This document shows positions 57,656-64,000 of a stretch of DNA of 64,000 nucleotides, in pieces. Numbering within the stretch: the first letter of the stretch is position 1; every line of letters begins with the position of its first letter. Source of the DNA: Candidatus Kuenenia stuttgartensis. Its GTDB lineage: Bacteria > Planctomycetota > Planctomycetia > Pirellulales > UBA1268. Where the stretch lies: assembly GCA_945870505.1 (NCBI GenBank), contig CAMBSN010000003.1, forward strand, positions 1 through 64,000. The letters run 5' to 3'. The position numbers and the translations under genes were made by a program. Below the pieces are notes generated by a model, which did no database searches, was not told where the DNA came from, and worked only from the letters and a program-made list of their open reading frames with translations.

Positions 57656-58129
57656 TCAGCTCGTACGAAGCACAAGCCGGAGCACGAACCACCAAAACAG
57701 ATCGTAACCAGCAAGAATCGCGGCGAGCGCGAAGATCAGGAAGATGATGACGGCCGAACTCCGAATAACCTCTTCGGCGGTGGGCCACGACACCTTCGCC
57801 ACTTCCGACTCGACCGCAATCAGAAAGTCGGCAAACATCGGGATATTGACCAACCGGTAGCAGAGCCAGAGACCGAGCGCCGCCAGGCCGCCCGGCACCA
57901 GGAACCGCACCACGCCCAGATCGGCACCTCCAGCGAAACCCGCGAGCGAGTTGTCGCCACCGCCGTACTGGATCGCCAACAACTGCGAAAGCCGCCACAC
58001 GCCAAGCGCGACGATCGTCGCGAGCGCTGCAAACGTGACCTGACGGGTGACCCGCCCCTGATTCCGTTTGTAGACGGAAAAACTGAGGATGTCCCCCCAG
58101 ATACCTGCGGATTTGACGTTTTCCTGCAT
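57656..58129 (-). CDS. secE: preprotein translocase subunit SecE with N-terminal extension
   Basis: A 157-residue protein from the ATG at 58129 (TGAGGT about 8 nt upstream). The C-terminal 65 residues are the SecE core: FLIAVESEVAKVSWPT amphipathic helix, then a membrane helix (SSAVIIFLIFALAAILAGYDLFWW). The N-terminal part carries two further hydrophobic segments (about 27-43 and 66-82), making it longer than the usual 60-120 residues. SecE clamps SecY in the translocon. The gene sits between tRNA-Trp and nusG, a conserved arrangement. Confidence 0.92.
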   Translation of the reverse strand: MQENVKSAGIWGDILSFSVYKRNQGRVTRQVTFAALATIVALGVWRLSQLLAIQYGGGDNSLAGFAGGADLGVVRFLVPGGLAALGLWLCYRLVNIPMFADFLIAVESEVAKVSWPTAEEVIRSSAVIIFLIFALAAILAGYDLFWWFVLRLVLRTS

Positions 58130-58242
58130 GGCGGACCTCACGCGTTCCGTCGCCCGAATCCCATCCTGTGAAACCAGAACCAACAAACCCGGACCAATCG
58201 ACCTCTTCCCCATCCCACCGCGTGCCGCCGAGCGGCCGCGTG

Positions 58243-58315
58243 CAGGGGCGGCGGGGATCGAACTCGCAACCTCTGGTTTTGGAGACCAGCGCTCTGCCAG
58301 TTGAGCTACGCCCCT
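58243..58315 (-). tRNA. tRNA-Trp (CCA)
   Basis: A 73-nt cloverleaf: acceptor AGGGGCG pairs with CGCCCCT, discriminator G, D-arm GCTCAACTGGCAGAGC, anticodon loop CTCCAAA (anticodon CCA) in a CTGGT/ACCAG stem, T-arm TGCGAGTTCGATCCCCGCC-type. CCA end is not encoded. It lies between tuf and secE, as in several other bacteria. Confidence 0.95.
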
Positions 58316-58322
58316 GTGGAGT

Positions 58323-58353
58323 AGGAGGGGGCCCGATTGCCGGGCCCCCTCCT
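58323..58353 (-). terminator. perfect GC-rich hairpin between tuf and tRNA-Trp
   Basis: AGGAGGGGGCCCG (58323-58335) and CGGGCCCCCTCCT (58341-58353) form a perfect 13-bp stem with a 5-base loop, 8 bases after the tuf stop. On the minus strand no T run follows, so it may cause partial termination or protect the tuf mRNA 3' end before the tRNA is processed. Confidence 0.6.
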
Positions 58354-58360
58354 CTCGAAA

Positions 58361-59560
58361 TCAATCAAGGATCTTTGTGACCACGCCTGAGCCGACCGTC
58401 TTTCCACCCTCGCGGATGGCAAAGCGGACGCCGTCGTCCATGGCGATCGGCACCATCAGCTCGACCTCCATCTTGACGTTGTCGCCCGGCGAGCACATCT
58501 CGACGCCGCCGAGCAGCTTGGTCGAGCCGGTCACGTCGGTCGTGCGGAAGTAGAACTGCGGGCGGTAGCCGGCGAAGAACGGCGTGTGACGGCCACCCTC
58601 CTCCTTCGACAGCACGTAGACCTCGCACTCAAACTTCTTGTGGGGCTTGATCGAGCCCGGCTTGGCAAGTACCTGGCCGCGCTCAATGCCCTCGCGAGCG
58701 ATGCCGCGGAGGAGGCAGCCGACGTTATCGCCAGCCTGACCACGATCCAGCAGCTTCTTGAACATTTCGACGCCGGTCACGGTCGTCTTCTCGGCCTTGT
58801 CCTTGAGGCCGATGATTTCGACTTCATCACCGACCTTCACCTCACCGCGCTCGATACGGCCCGTCGCCACCGTGCCACGGCCTTCGATCGAGAACACGTC
58901 CTCGATGGCCATGAGGAACGGCTTGTCGAGCTCACGAATCGGCTCGGGGATATAGCTGTCGACCGCGTCGAGCAGGTCGGCGATGCACTTGTTCTTCGCC
59001 GGGTCGGCGGGGCTGTCGTAGGCCGGCTTGCCGGCACCACGAACGATCGGCACGTCGTCGCCCGGGAAGCCGTACTTCGTCAGCAGTTCGCGGATCTCCA
59101 TCTCGACGAGGTCGAGGAGTTCCGGATCGTCGACGAGGTCCACCTTGTTGAGGAACACGACCAGGGCAGGCACACCGACCTGCTTGGCCAGCAGGATGTG
59201 CTCCCGGGTCTGGGGCATGGGGCCGTCGGCCGCACTCACCACCAGGATCGCGCCGTCCATCTGGGCGGCACCAGTGATCATGTTCTTGATGAAGTCGGCG
59301 TGACCCGGGCAGTCGATGTGGGCGTAGTGACGCTTCTCGGTCTCATACTCCACGTGACTGACCGCGATTGTCACCGTCTTCGTATCGTCGCGGACGGTGC
59401 CGCCCTTGGCGATGTCGGCGTAGCTCTTGGCGACGGCCAGATTCTTGGCCGCCTGCACCGCAACCAGAGCGCCCGTGAGGGTCGTCTTGCCGTGGTCAAT
59501 ATGCCCGATCGTGCCGACGTTGACGTGCGGCTTGCTCCGCGTGAACGTGTCCTTTGCCAT
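58361..59560 (-). CDS. tuf: translation elongation factor EF-Tu
   Basis: A 399-residue GTPase that delivers aminoacyl-tRNA. G1 is GHIDHGKTT (19-27; Ile replaces the common Val), G3 DCPGHADF, G4 NKVD and G5 SAxx-type. Domain II and III blocks are [39 protein letters not shown] and [18 protein letters not shown]. It ends VVTKILD. It is flanked by tRNA-Thr upstream and tRNA-Trp downstream, so one transcript carries tRNAs and the factor that uses them. Confidence 0.99.
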   Translation of the reverse strand: MAKDTFTRSKPHVNVGTIGHIDHGKTTLTGALVAVQAAKNLAVAKSYADIAKGGTVRDDTKTVTIAVSHVEYETEKRHYAHIDCPGHADFIKNMITGAAQMDGAILVVSAADGPMPQTREHILLAKQVGVPALVVFLNKVDLVDDPELLDLVEMEIRELLTKYGFPGDDVPIVRGAGKPAYDSPADPAKNKCIADLLDAVDSYIPEPIRELDKPFLMAIEDVFSIEGRGTVATGRIERGEVKVGDEVEIIGLKDKAEKTTVTGVEMFKKLLDRGQAGDNVGCLLRGIAREGIERGQVLAKPGSIKPHKKFECEVYVLSKEEGGRHTPFFAGYRPQFYFRTTDVTGSTKLLGGVEMCSPGDNVKMEVELMVPIAMDDGVRFAIREGGKTVGSGVVTKILD

Positions 59561-59622
59561 CGTTTCTCCCTGAGGGGTCCTCTTCTGGTGGTTATTGGGT
59601 TAGGGGGTACGAACGAACGAAA

Positions 59623-59695
59623 AGCTGCTGAAGGGACTTGAACCCTTGACCTCGTCCTTACCAAGGACGTGCTCTACCAACTGAGCTACAGCAGC
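59623..59695 (-). tRNA. tRNA-Thr (GGU)
   Basis: A 73-nt cloverleaf: acceptor GCTGCTG with CAGCAGC, D-arm GCTCAGTTGGTAGAGC, anticodon stem CGTCC/GGACG with loop TTGGTAA (anticodon GGT), T-arm AGGGTTCAAGTCCCT. It lies 62 bases before the tuf start. CCA is not encoded. Confidence 0.95.
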
Positions 59696-59853
59696 GTGGT
59701 GCATCGAAGCGCCGCGGCCGCCGCGGCCCTGGATCCTGGGGTTGTATTTGGTGGTTGTTGTGGGGTGTGGGTGATGCTGATTCGGTTCGGGGTGTATCGG
59801 TGAGGAACGTGCGGGCGGTTGAGGAAGGGCCGTTTACTCCGGGAAACCGCCAA

Positions 59854-59924
59854 AGCGGGTAGAGGGAATCGAACCCTCGTCTTTAGCTTGGAAGGCTATT
59901 GCTCTACCATTGAGCTACACCCGC
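59854..59924 (-). tRNA. tRNA-Gly (UCC)
   Basis: A 71-nt cloverleaf: acceptor GCGGGTG with TACCCGC, D-arm GCTCAATGGTAGAGC, anticodon loop CTTCCAA (anticodon TCC) in a short TAGC/GCTA stem, T-arm GAGGGTTCGATTCCCTC. Fourth tRNA arm details fit tRNA-Gly. It lies between tRNA-Tyr and tRNA-Thr. Confidence 0.94.
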
Positions 59925-59937
59925 GCGGGGATGAGAC

Positions 59938-60019
59938 TGGGGAGTGCAGGATTCGAACCTGCGAAGGCAATGCCATCAGATTTACAGTCTGACCCCTTTG
60001 ACCGCTCGGGAAACTCCCC
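59938..60019 (-). tRNA. tRNA-Tyr (GUA)
   Basis: An 82-nt class II tRNA: acceptor GGGGAGT with ACTCCCC, discriminator A, anticodon loop CTGTAAA (anticodon GTA) in a TCAGA/TCTGA stem, a variable arm (TGGCATTGCCTTC) and T-arm GCAGGTTCGAATCCTGC. It lies 13 bases before tRNA-Gly on the same transcript. Confidence 0.95.
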
Positions 60020-60230
60020 TCTCTGGTGAACTCTGAACTCCTCCGGATCTTTCCGGTGCGTGTGCTGGTGGTGACGGTCGTGTCTTCCGTATCGGGTGGA
60101 CGCTCGTGCTTCGCTCGCTGATCGATCAAGTAACGGGCCGCGAGGCCCCACCGCGGCTTGCGCACCGGCTGAGGCGAGTCGCCCGCACGATGCCCTCGAC
60201 CGGCTGTGCCGCGCGACGGCCGTCATGGTG

Positions 60231-60303
60231 AGCTAGCGGCGGGAGTTGAACCCGCAACCTGCTGATTACAAATCAGCTGCTCTGCCAATTGAGCTACGCT
60301 AGC
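60231..60303 (-). tRNA. tRNA-Thr (UGU)
   Basis: A 73-nt cloverleaf: acceptor GCTAGCG with CGCTAGC, D-arm GCTCAATTGGCAGAGC, anticodon stem GCTGA/TCAGC with loop TTTGTAA (anticodon TGT), T-arm GCGGGTTCAACTCCCGC. It is the first gene of the tRNA-tuf transcription unit, with a candidate promoter just before it. Confidence 0.95.
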
Positions 60304-60329
60304 GGCCGGTCGGAACCGCGAAACATTGA

Positions 60330-60357
60330 AGTGTACGGATTCGATCTTCGCCTGCAA
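60330..60357 (-). promoter_or_regulatory. candidate promoter of the tRNA-tuf transcription unit
   Basis: On the minus strand TTGCAG (60357-60352) is followed after 16 bases by TACACT (60335-60330). This is a good sigma-70-type match. It lies 27 bases before the 5' end of mature tRNA-Thr(UGU), which fits a start a few bases upstream of the tRNA. Confidence 0.5.
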
Positions 60358-60438
60358 GATGGGCGTTTTCACCGGCCAAGACCTGCATTTCGGCCCCGGC
60401 AATCCTCCCGCAAGCCCCGGCCGCCATGGGAATGCTGT

Positions 60439-61623
60439 TCAGGGGAAAACCAGCTCCAGCATCGAGAAATCATCGTGAAAATCGTCCTGCTGGGCCACGG
60501 ATCGCACCTTGGTGACCAGGGTGTCGATCGGGCTTTCTGACCCCATCGCTGGGGCAGTCAGCGTGGCCACAAACTCCTCAAACGGCCACATTGAGCCGTC
60601 GGGCCGGCTGATCTCGAAGGCCCCGTCGCTGTAGACAAAAACCCTTCCACCAGGGGGAACTTCGGCTTCGCTCGACTCAAACTCGAGTCCGTCCACCGCT
60701 CCGATCAACGGGCCGTCGGAATCGAGTCGCTGCGGGGCCGACGCCCCCGCGGCGATCAGGAGAGCAGGCGGGTGCCCGCCGCCTGCCCAGCGGAGCATCC
60801 GCGTACCGCGGTGAAACACTCCATACCAGATCGTGAAGAACATGTCGTTCTGCCGTTCCATTGGAAAGGCCTTGTTGAGGGCCGCGAGCACCGCCCCGGG
60901 ATCATGGAAGTCGGTGTGCGGGAGGGCCTCGCTGCGGATCGCATTGAGAGCCGATACCGATAGCAGCGCCGCACCCACCCCGTGGCCACAGACGTCGAGG
61001 AGGTAGACGGCAAAGTGGTCGGCATCGAGGTCGTGGTAGCCGAAGGCGTCGCCCCCGAGGGCGGCCGATGGGATGAACCGCCAATCGGCCCGCACGCCGC
61101 CACGCTCCTGTGGCGGGGGCAGCAGTGATCGTACGTAGTCAGCGGCGGTCGCCAGGTCGTTTGCCAGCACCTGCCGGCTGGCCTCGAGCGCCGTAAAGGC
61201 CTCATTCCGCTCGACCAGCGCCACATAGCCCCGTGAGTGGTAGCGGACGCGGGCAAGCAGTTCGAGCCGGTCGGGCAGTTTCACGACGTAGTCGTTGGCC
61301 CCGACCGCAAAGGCTTCGGCCTTCACTGCCGGCTCTTCCTTCGTCGAGAGCACGATGATTGGCACGTCGCGAAACCGCTCGTCAGCCCGGAACTGCCGCA
61401 CGAGCGTGAGGCCGTCGATCTCGGGCATCACGAGATCCTGCAGGATGACGGTCGGATGGACCTCGGCCGCCTTGGTTAGAGCAGCGGGCGCATCCTTGCA
61501 GTAGTGGAACGAGATGCCCTCCTCGCCAGAGAGCATTCGCCTGACAGCCTCGCCGATGATCGGCTGGTCATCAACAAGAAGCACGGTGACGCCCCTTTGG
61601 GGCGGGGCTTTCGAGGGGGCCAC
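60439..61623 (-). CDS. response regulator with PP2C/SpoIIE-type phosphatase output domain
   Basis: A 394-residue protein from the GTG at 61623 (GAGG about 11 nt upstream); the longer frame enters the divergent gene's upstream DNA. The receiver domain (1-130) has the acidic pair VDDQ, phospho-acceptor D65 in LQDLVMPEIDG and a switch-like Lys in VVKLPDRL. A linker helix leads to the phosphatase domain (about 175-390): GGDAFGYHDLDADHFAVYLLDVCGHGVGAAL, GGHPPALL and SDGAFE, with DDFSMLEL at the end, the PP2C metal residues of the SpoIIE/RsbU type. It is expected to act on an anti-sigma-antagonist protein when phosphorylated. The regulated pathway is not in the window. Confidence 0.9.
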   Translation of the reverse strand: MAPSKAPPQRGVTVLLVDDQPIIGEAVRRMLSGEEGISFHYCKDAPAALTKAAEVHPTVILQDLVMPEIDGLTLVRQFRADERFRDVPIIVLSTKEEPAVKAEAFAVGANDYVVKLPDRLELLARVRYHSRGYVALVERNEAFTALEASRQVLANDLATAADYVRSLLPPPQERGGVRADWRFIPSAALGGDAFGYHDLDADHFAVYLLDVCGHGVGAALLSVSALNAIRSEALPHTDFHDPGAVLAALNKAFPMERQNDMFFTIWYGVFHRGTRMLRWAGGGHPPALLIAAGASAPQRLDSDGPLIGAVDGLEFESSEAEVPPGGRVFVYSDGAFEISRPDGSMWPFEEFVATLTAPAMGSESPIDTLVTKVRSVAQQDDFHDDFSMLELVFP

Positions 61624-61753
61624 GGCGACGGTTTCCTCGCGTATTTCAGATCTGTGGAGAATGCTATCACAGCCGGCAGGTTGCAGGATTCTGTGGGCCG
61701 ACGTTGAATCGTGGCATTCAGTCCCGGGCCCAAAGGACGTGGAGAACGAGCCA

Positions 61754-64000
61754 ATGGCAGGCGAAAAAAAGCAGTCGCGGTCGCGGACCAAGCCGCAGGA
61801 TCCGGTGCCCGCTGCCATCGAGGGGCTCGGAGTCTTCTACCTTGGGAAGAAGGTCGATGCCGACCGGGGGACGCCCACGGGCGAGCCCGTGCTCGTGGAT
61901 GCCAAGCGGTTCACGACCCACGCCGTCTGCGTCGGCATGACTGGCAGCGGCAAGACAGGCCTGCTCATCGGCCTCATTGAGGAGGCGGCGATCGACGGCA
62001 TCCCCACGCTGGTCATCGATCCCAAGGGCGACCTCGCCAACGTCCTGCTCTCGTTTCCCGACCTCGCCCCGACCGACTTCCTGCCATGGCTCGAGCCCGA
62101 GGCGGCGAAGCGCGATGGTATTTCGCTGGAGGAACTCGCCGACCACACCGCGAAGAAGTGGGCCGACGGCCTCGCCGCGAGCGGCCAGTCGGGCGAGCGG
62201 ATTCGGCGGCTCCACGAGGCGGCCGAGATGGCCGTGTACACGCCCGGCAGCCGCACCGGCCGTCCGCTGGCGATGCTCGGAAGCCTCGACGCGCCCCCCG
62301 CGGCGATCCTCGACGACCCCGAAGCTCGCCGCGAGCGGATCGAGTCGCTCGTCTCGGCGATCCTGGCGCTGGTCGGTATCGAGGGGGAGCCGGGCCGCAG
62401 CCGCGAACATGTGCTCCTCTCCACGATCCTCGACAACCTCTGGAAGAGCGGCCAGAAGGTCGACTTCGGAACGCTCGTGCGGGCGGTTCCGGCGCCGCCG
62501 ATCGAGCGGGTGGGCTTCCTCGACCTGGAAAACTTCTTTCCCGCTGGCGACCGGTTCGCCCTCGCCAGCCGGCTCAACACGGTGGCCGCAGCCCCTGGAT
62601 TCGACGCCTGGGTCGATGGCGAGCCCCTCGATCTCAACCGGCTCCTGTGGACGCCCGAGGGCAAACCCCGGGTGGCGGTGGTGTCGATCGCGCACCTCGC
62701 CGACGCCCAGCGGATGGCGTTCGTCACGCTGCTGGCCGGTGCCGCGGTCTCGTGGATGCGATCGCAGGGGGGCACCTCGTCGTTGCGGGCCCTGTTCCTC
62801 ATGGACGAGGTGTTTGGGTATCTGCCGCCCACTGCCAACCCACCAAGTAAGACACCGCTCCTCACGCTCATGAAGCAGGCCCGCGCGTATGGCCTCGGTG
62901 TGGTGCTGGCCACACAAAATCCCGTCGACCTCGACTACAAGGGCCTCTCCAACGCAGGCCTCTGGTTCCTCGGCCGGCTGCAGACCGCCCGCGACAAGGC
63001 CCGCGTCCTCGACGGACTCGAGGGGGCCGCGCAGGCCTCCGGGGGTTCGTTCGACCGCGGCCGGCTCGACCGCATGCTGTCGGGGCTCGAACAGCGGCGG
63101 TTCCTGATGCACAGCGTGCACGGCGACGAGGAGACGCTGTTTCAGACCCGCTGGACGATGGCCTATCTCCGCGGCCCGCTGCTTCGGGACGAGATCAAGC
63201 GGCTCACGGCGGCCAGCCCGGCAGCGGCGTCAAACGCGGCGGCTGCCACGCCTGCCGCGATGCCGTCTCCCGCGGCAGCATCGTGGCCTGATGGCGGCCC
63301 GCGGCCGATTCTCCCCCCGGGCATCCGCGAGGCGTTTCTCGCCCCGAGGGAGGCCGTGCCGCTCGAGGCGTCGATCCGCTACGAGCCCGCGATCATCGGC
63401 CGGGCCCGCGTCCGCTACGCGAAGGCGTCGGCCGGGATCGAGGTCGACCGCGAAGTCGTCTGCCTTGCCCCCGCCGGCGATTCCCTGGGTGAGTCGGCCT
63501 GGGAGTCGGCTGAGCAGTTCCCCGAGTCGCCGCAGATGGAGCCCGCGCCCCGCACCGGCTCGTTCGCGCCGCTCCCCTCCTCGCTCACGAATCCGCGGAG
63601 CTACGCCACGCTCGCCACGTCGCTCAAGAGCCACCTGGGCCGCACCTCGAAGCTCACCTGCTGGTCGGCCCCGGCGATCGGCGCCGTCTCGCGACCGGGC
63701 GAGAGCGAGGGAGACTTCCGCGTGCGGATCGCGCAGCGGGTGAAGGAGTGGCGCGACGGCCAGATCGACAAGGTCCGCGACAAGCACGCCGCCAAGCTTG
63801 CCGCGCTCGCCGATCGGATCGATCGGGCCCGCCAAAAGGTCGAGAAGGAGAAAGCCGAGGCCCAAAACCAGTCGATGCAGACCTATGTCTCGATTGGTAC
63901 CGCGGTGATCGGCGCCCTCTTCGGCCGCAAGAAGATCAGCGCCACCACGATTGGCCGGGCCGCCACGTCGATGCGGTCGGCCAGCCGAGCAACGCGTCAG
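61754..64000 (+). CDS. HerA/VirB4-like ATPase (DUF87/DUF853 type), 3' end outside window
   Basis: The frame is open from the ATG at 61754 (GGAGA 8 nt upstream) to the right edge, 749 codons. Walker A GMTGSGKTG lies at 61-69 and a Walker B-like LFLMDEVFGYLPP at about 345-357; LVIDPKGDLANVL and ATQNPVDLDYKGLSNAGLWFLGRL are typical of HerA-like and TraG/VirB4-like pumps, where the Gln-containing ATQ motif senses the nucleotide. After about 500 residues comes a Pro/Ala linker and a C-terminal domain with a long coiled coil (KHAAKLAALADRIDRARQKVEKEKAE, cut here at about 678-703). No nuclease partner is adjacent. It is divergent from the SpoIIE-type gene. Function uncertain: DNA translocation or protein complex remodelling. 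Confidence 0.85.
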   Translation, partial: MAGEKKQSRSRTKPQDPVPAAIEGLGVFYLGKKVDADRGTPTGEPVLVDAKRFTTHAVCVGMTGSGKTGLLIGLIEEAAIDGIPTLVIDPKGDLANVLLSFPDLAPTDFLPWLEPEAAKRDGISLEELADHTAKKWADGLAASGQSGERIRRLHEAAEMAVYTPGSRTGRPLAMLGSLDAPPAAILDDPEARRERIESLVSAILALVGIEGEPGRSREHVLLSTILDNLWKSGQKVDFGTLVRAVPAPPIERVGFLDLENFFPAGDRFALASRLNTVAAAPGFDAWVDGEPLDLNRLLWTPEGKPRVAVVSIAHLADAQRMAFVTLLAGAAVSWMRSQGGTSSLRALFLMDEVFGYLPPTANPPSKTPLLTLMKQARAYGLGVVLATQNPVDLDYKGLSNAGLWFLGRLQTARDKARVLDGLEGAAQASGGSFDRGRLDRMLSGLEQRRFLMHSVHGDEETLFQTRWTMAYLRGPLLRDEIKRLTAASPAAASNAAAATPAAMPSPAAASWPDGGPRPILPPGIREAFLAPREAVPLEASIRYEPAIIGRARVRYAKASAGIEVDREVVCLAPAGDSLGESAWESAEQFPESPQMEPAPRTGSFAPLPSSLTNPRSYATLATSLKSHLGRTSKLTCWSAPAIGAVSRPGESEGDFRVRIAQRVKEWRDGQIDKVRDKHAAKLAALADRIDRARQKVEKEKAEAQNQSMQTYVSIGTAVIGALFGRKKISATTIGRAATSMRSASRATRQ

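Overview
The window looks like a high-GC chromosome segment from a planctomycete (Planctomycetota, probably a Pirellulales-type lineage). The supporting signs are a secreted protein built of autotransporter-associated strand repeats, an exosortase with an EpsI-like partner, a formylglycine-generating enzyme that keeps both catalytic cysteines, an orphan RNA polymerase alpha-CTD-like protein, a hyperacidic D/E-tail protein, and many secreted or membrane proteins of no recognised family. The taxonomic call is an inference from gene content. No rRNA and no CRISPR array were seen.

Layout, left to right. (1) 1-2347: the 5' part of a repeat-rich secreted protein that runs off the left edge, and a small membrane protein. 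(2) about 2815-13202: an integrative element next to tRNA-Ser(GCU). It carries a zinc-peptidase-like small protein, two unknown genes, a phage-type family A DNA polymerase, a D5/SF3-like helicase, a zinc-finger primase-like protein, a ParB-like protein, an excisionase-like protein and a tyrosine recombinase whose last codons lie inside the tRNA gene. A long inverted repeat lies at the polymerase start and a triple palindrome lies in the divergent primase/parB gap. (3) 13397-24262: housekeeping and unknown genes (M28 peptidase with PDZ, acidic protein, ScpB, parvulin, glycosyltransferase, RdgB-type pyrophosphatase, XRE-like protein, YgfZ, NUDIX). (4) 24263-25163: a decayed IS4-type transposase and repeat-like DNA. 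(5) 25151-33834: a flippase-like membrane protein, a prepilin-peptidase N-domain protein, and an exosortase/exopolysaccharide block (Xrt, Wzc-type kinase, EpsI, Gmd, Fcl). (6) 33903-45650: UvrD/PcrA helicase, orphan alpha-CTD, a translationally coupled DUF3592-like/beta-sandwich/P-loop trio, a proline-rich secreted protein, PolX, FGE, a CHAD protein and a secreted unknown. (7) 45833-60303: the minus-strand transcription-translation block tRNA-Thr, Tyr, Gly, Thr, tuf, tRNA-Trp, secE, nusG, rplK, rplA, rplJ, rplL, rpoB, rpoC. (8) 60439-64000: a receiver/SpoIIE phosphatase and a HerA-like ATPase that runs off the right edge.

How the parts work together. The element appears self-contained for integration, excision and at least local DNA replication. 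The exosortase block probably links surface protein sorting to polysaccharide synthesis (Gmd and Fcl make GDP-fucose, the Wzc-like kinase controls chain length or export, EpsI and Xrt handle sorting). Region 7 keeps an ancient gene order for translation factors and core RNA polymerase, with a candidate promoter just upstream of the first tRNA.
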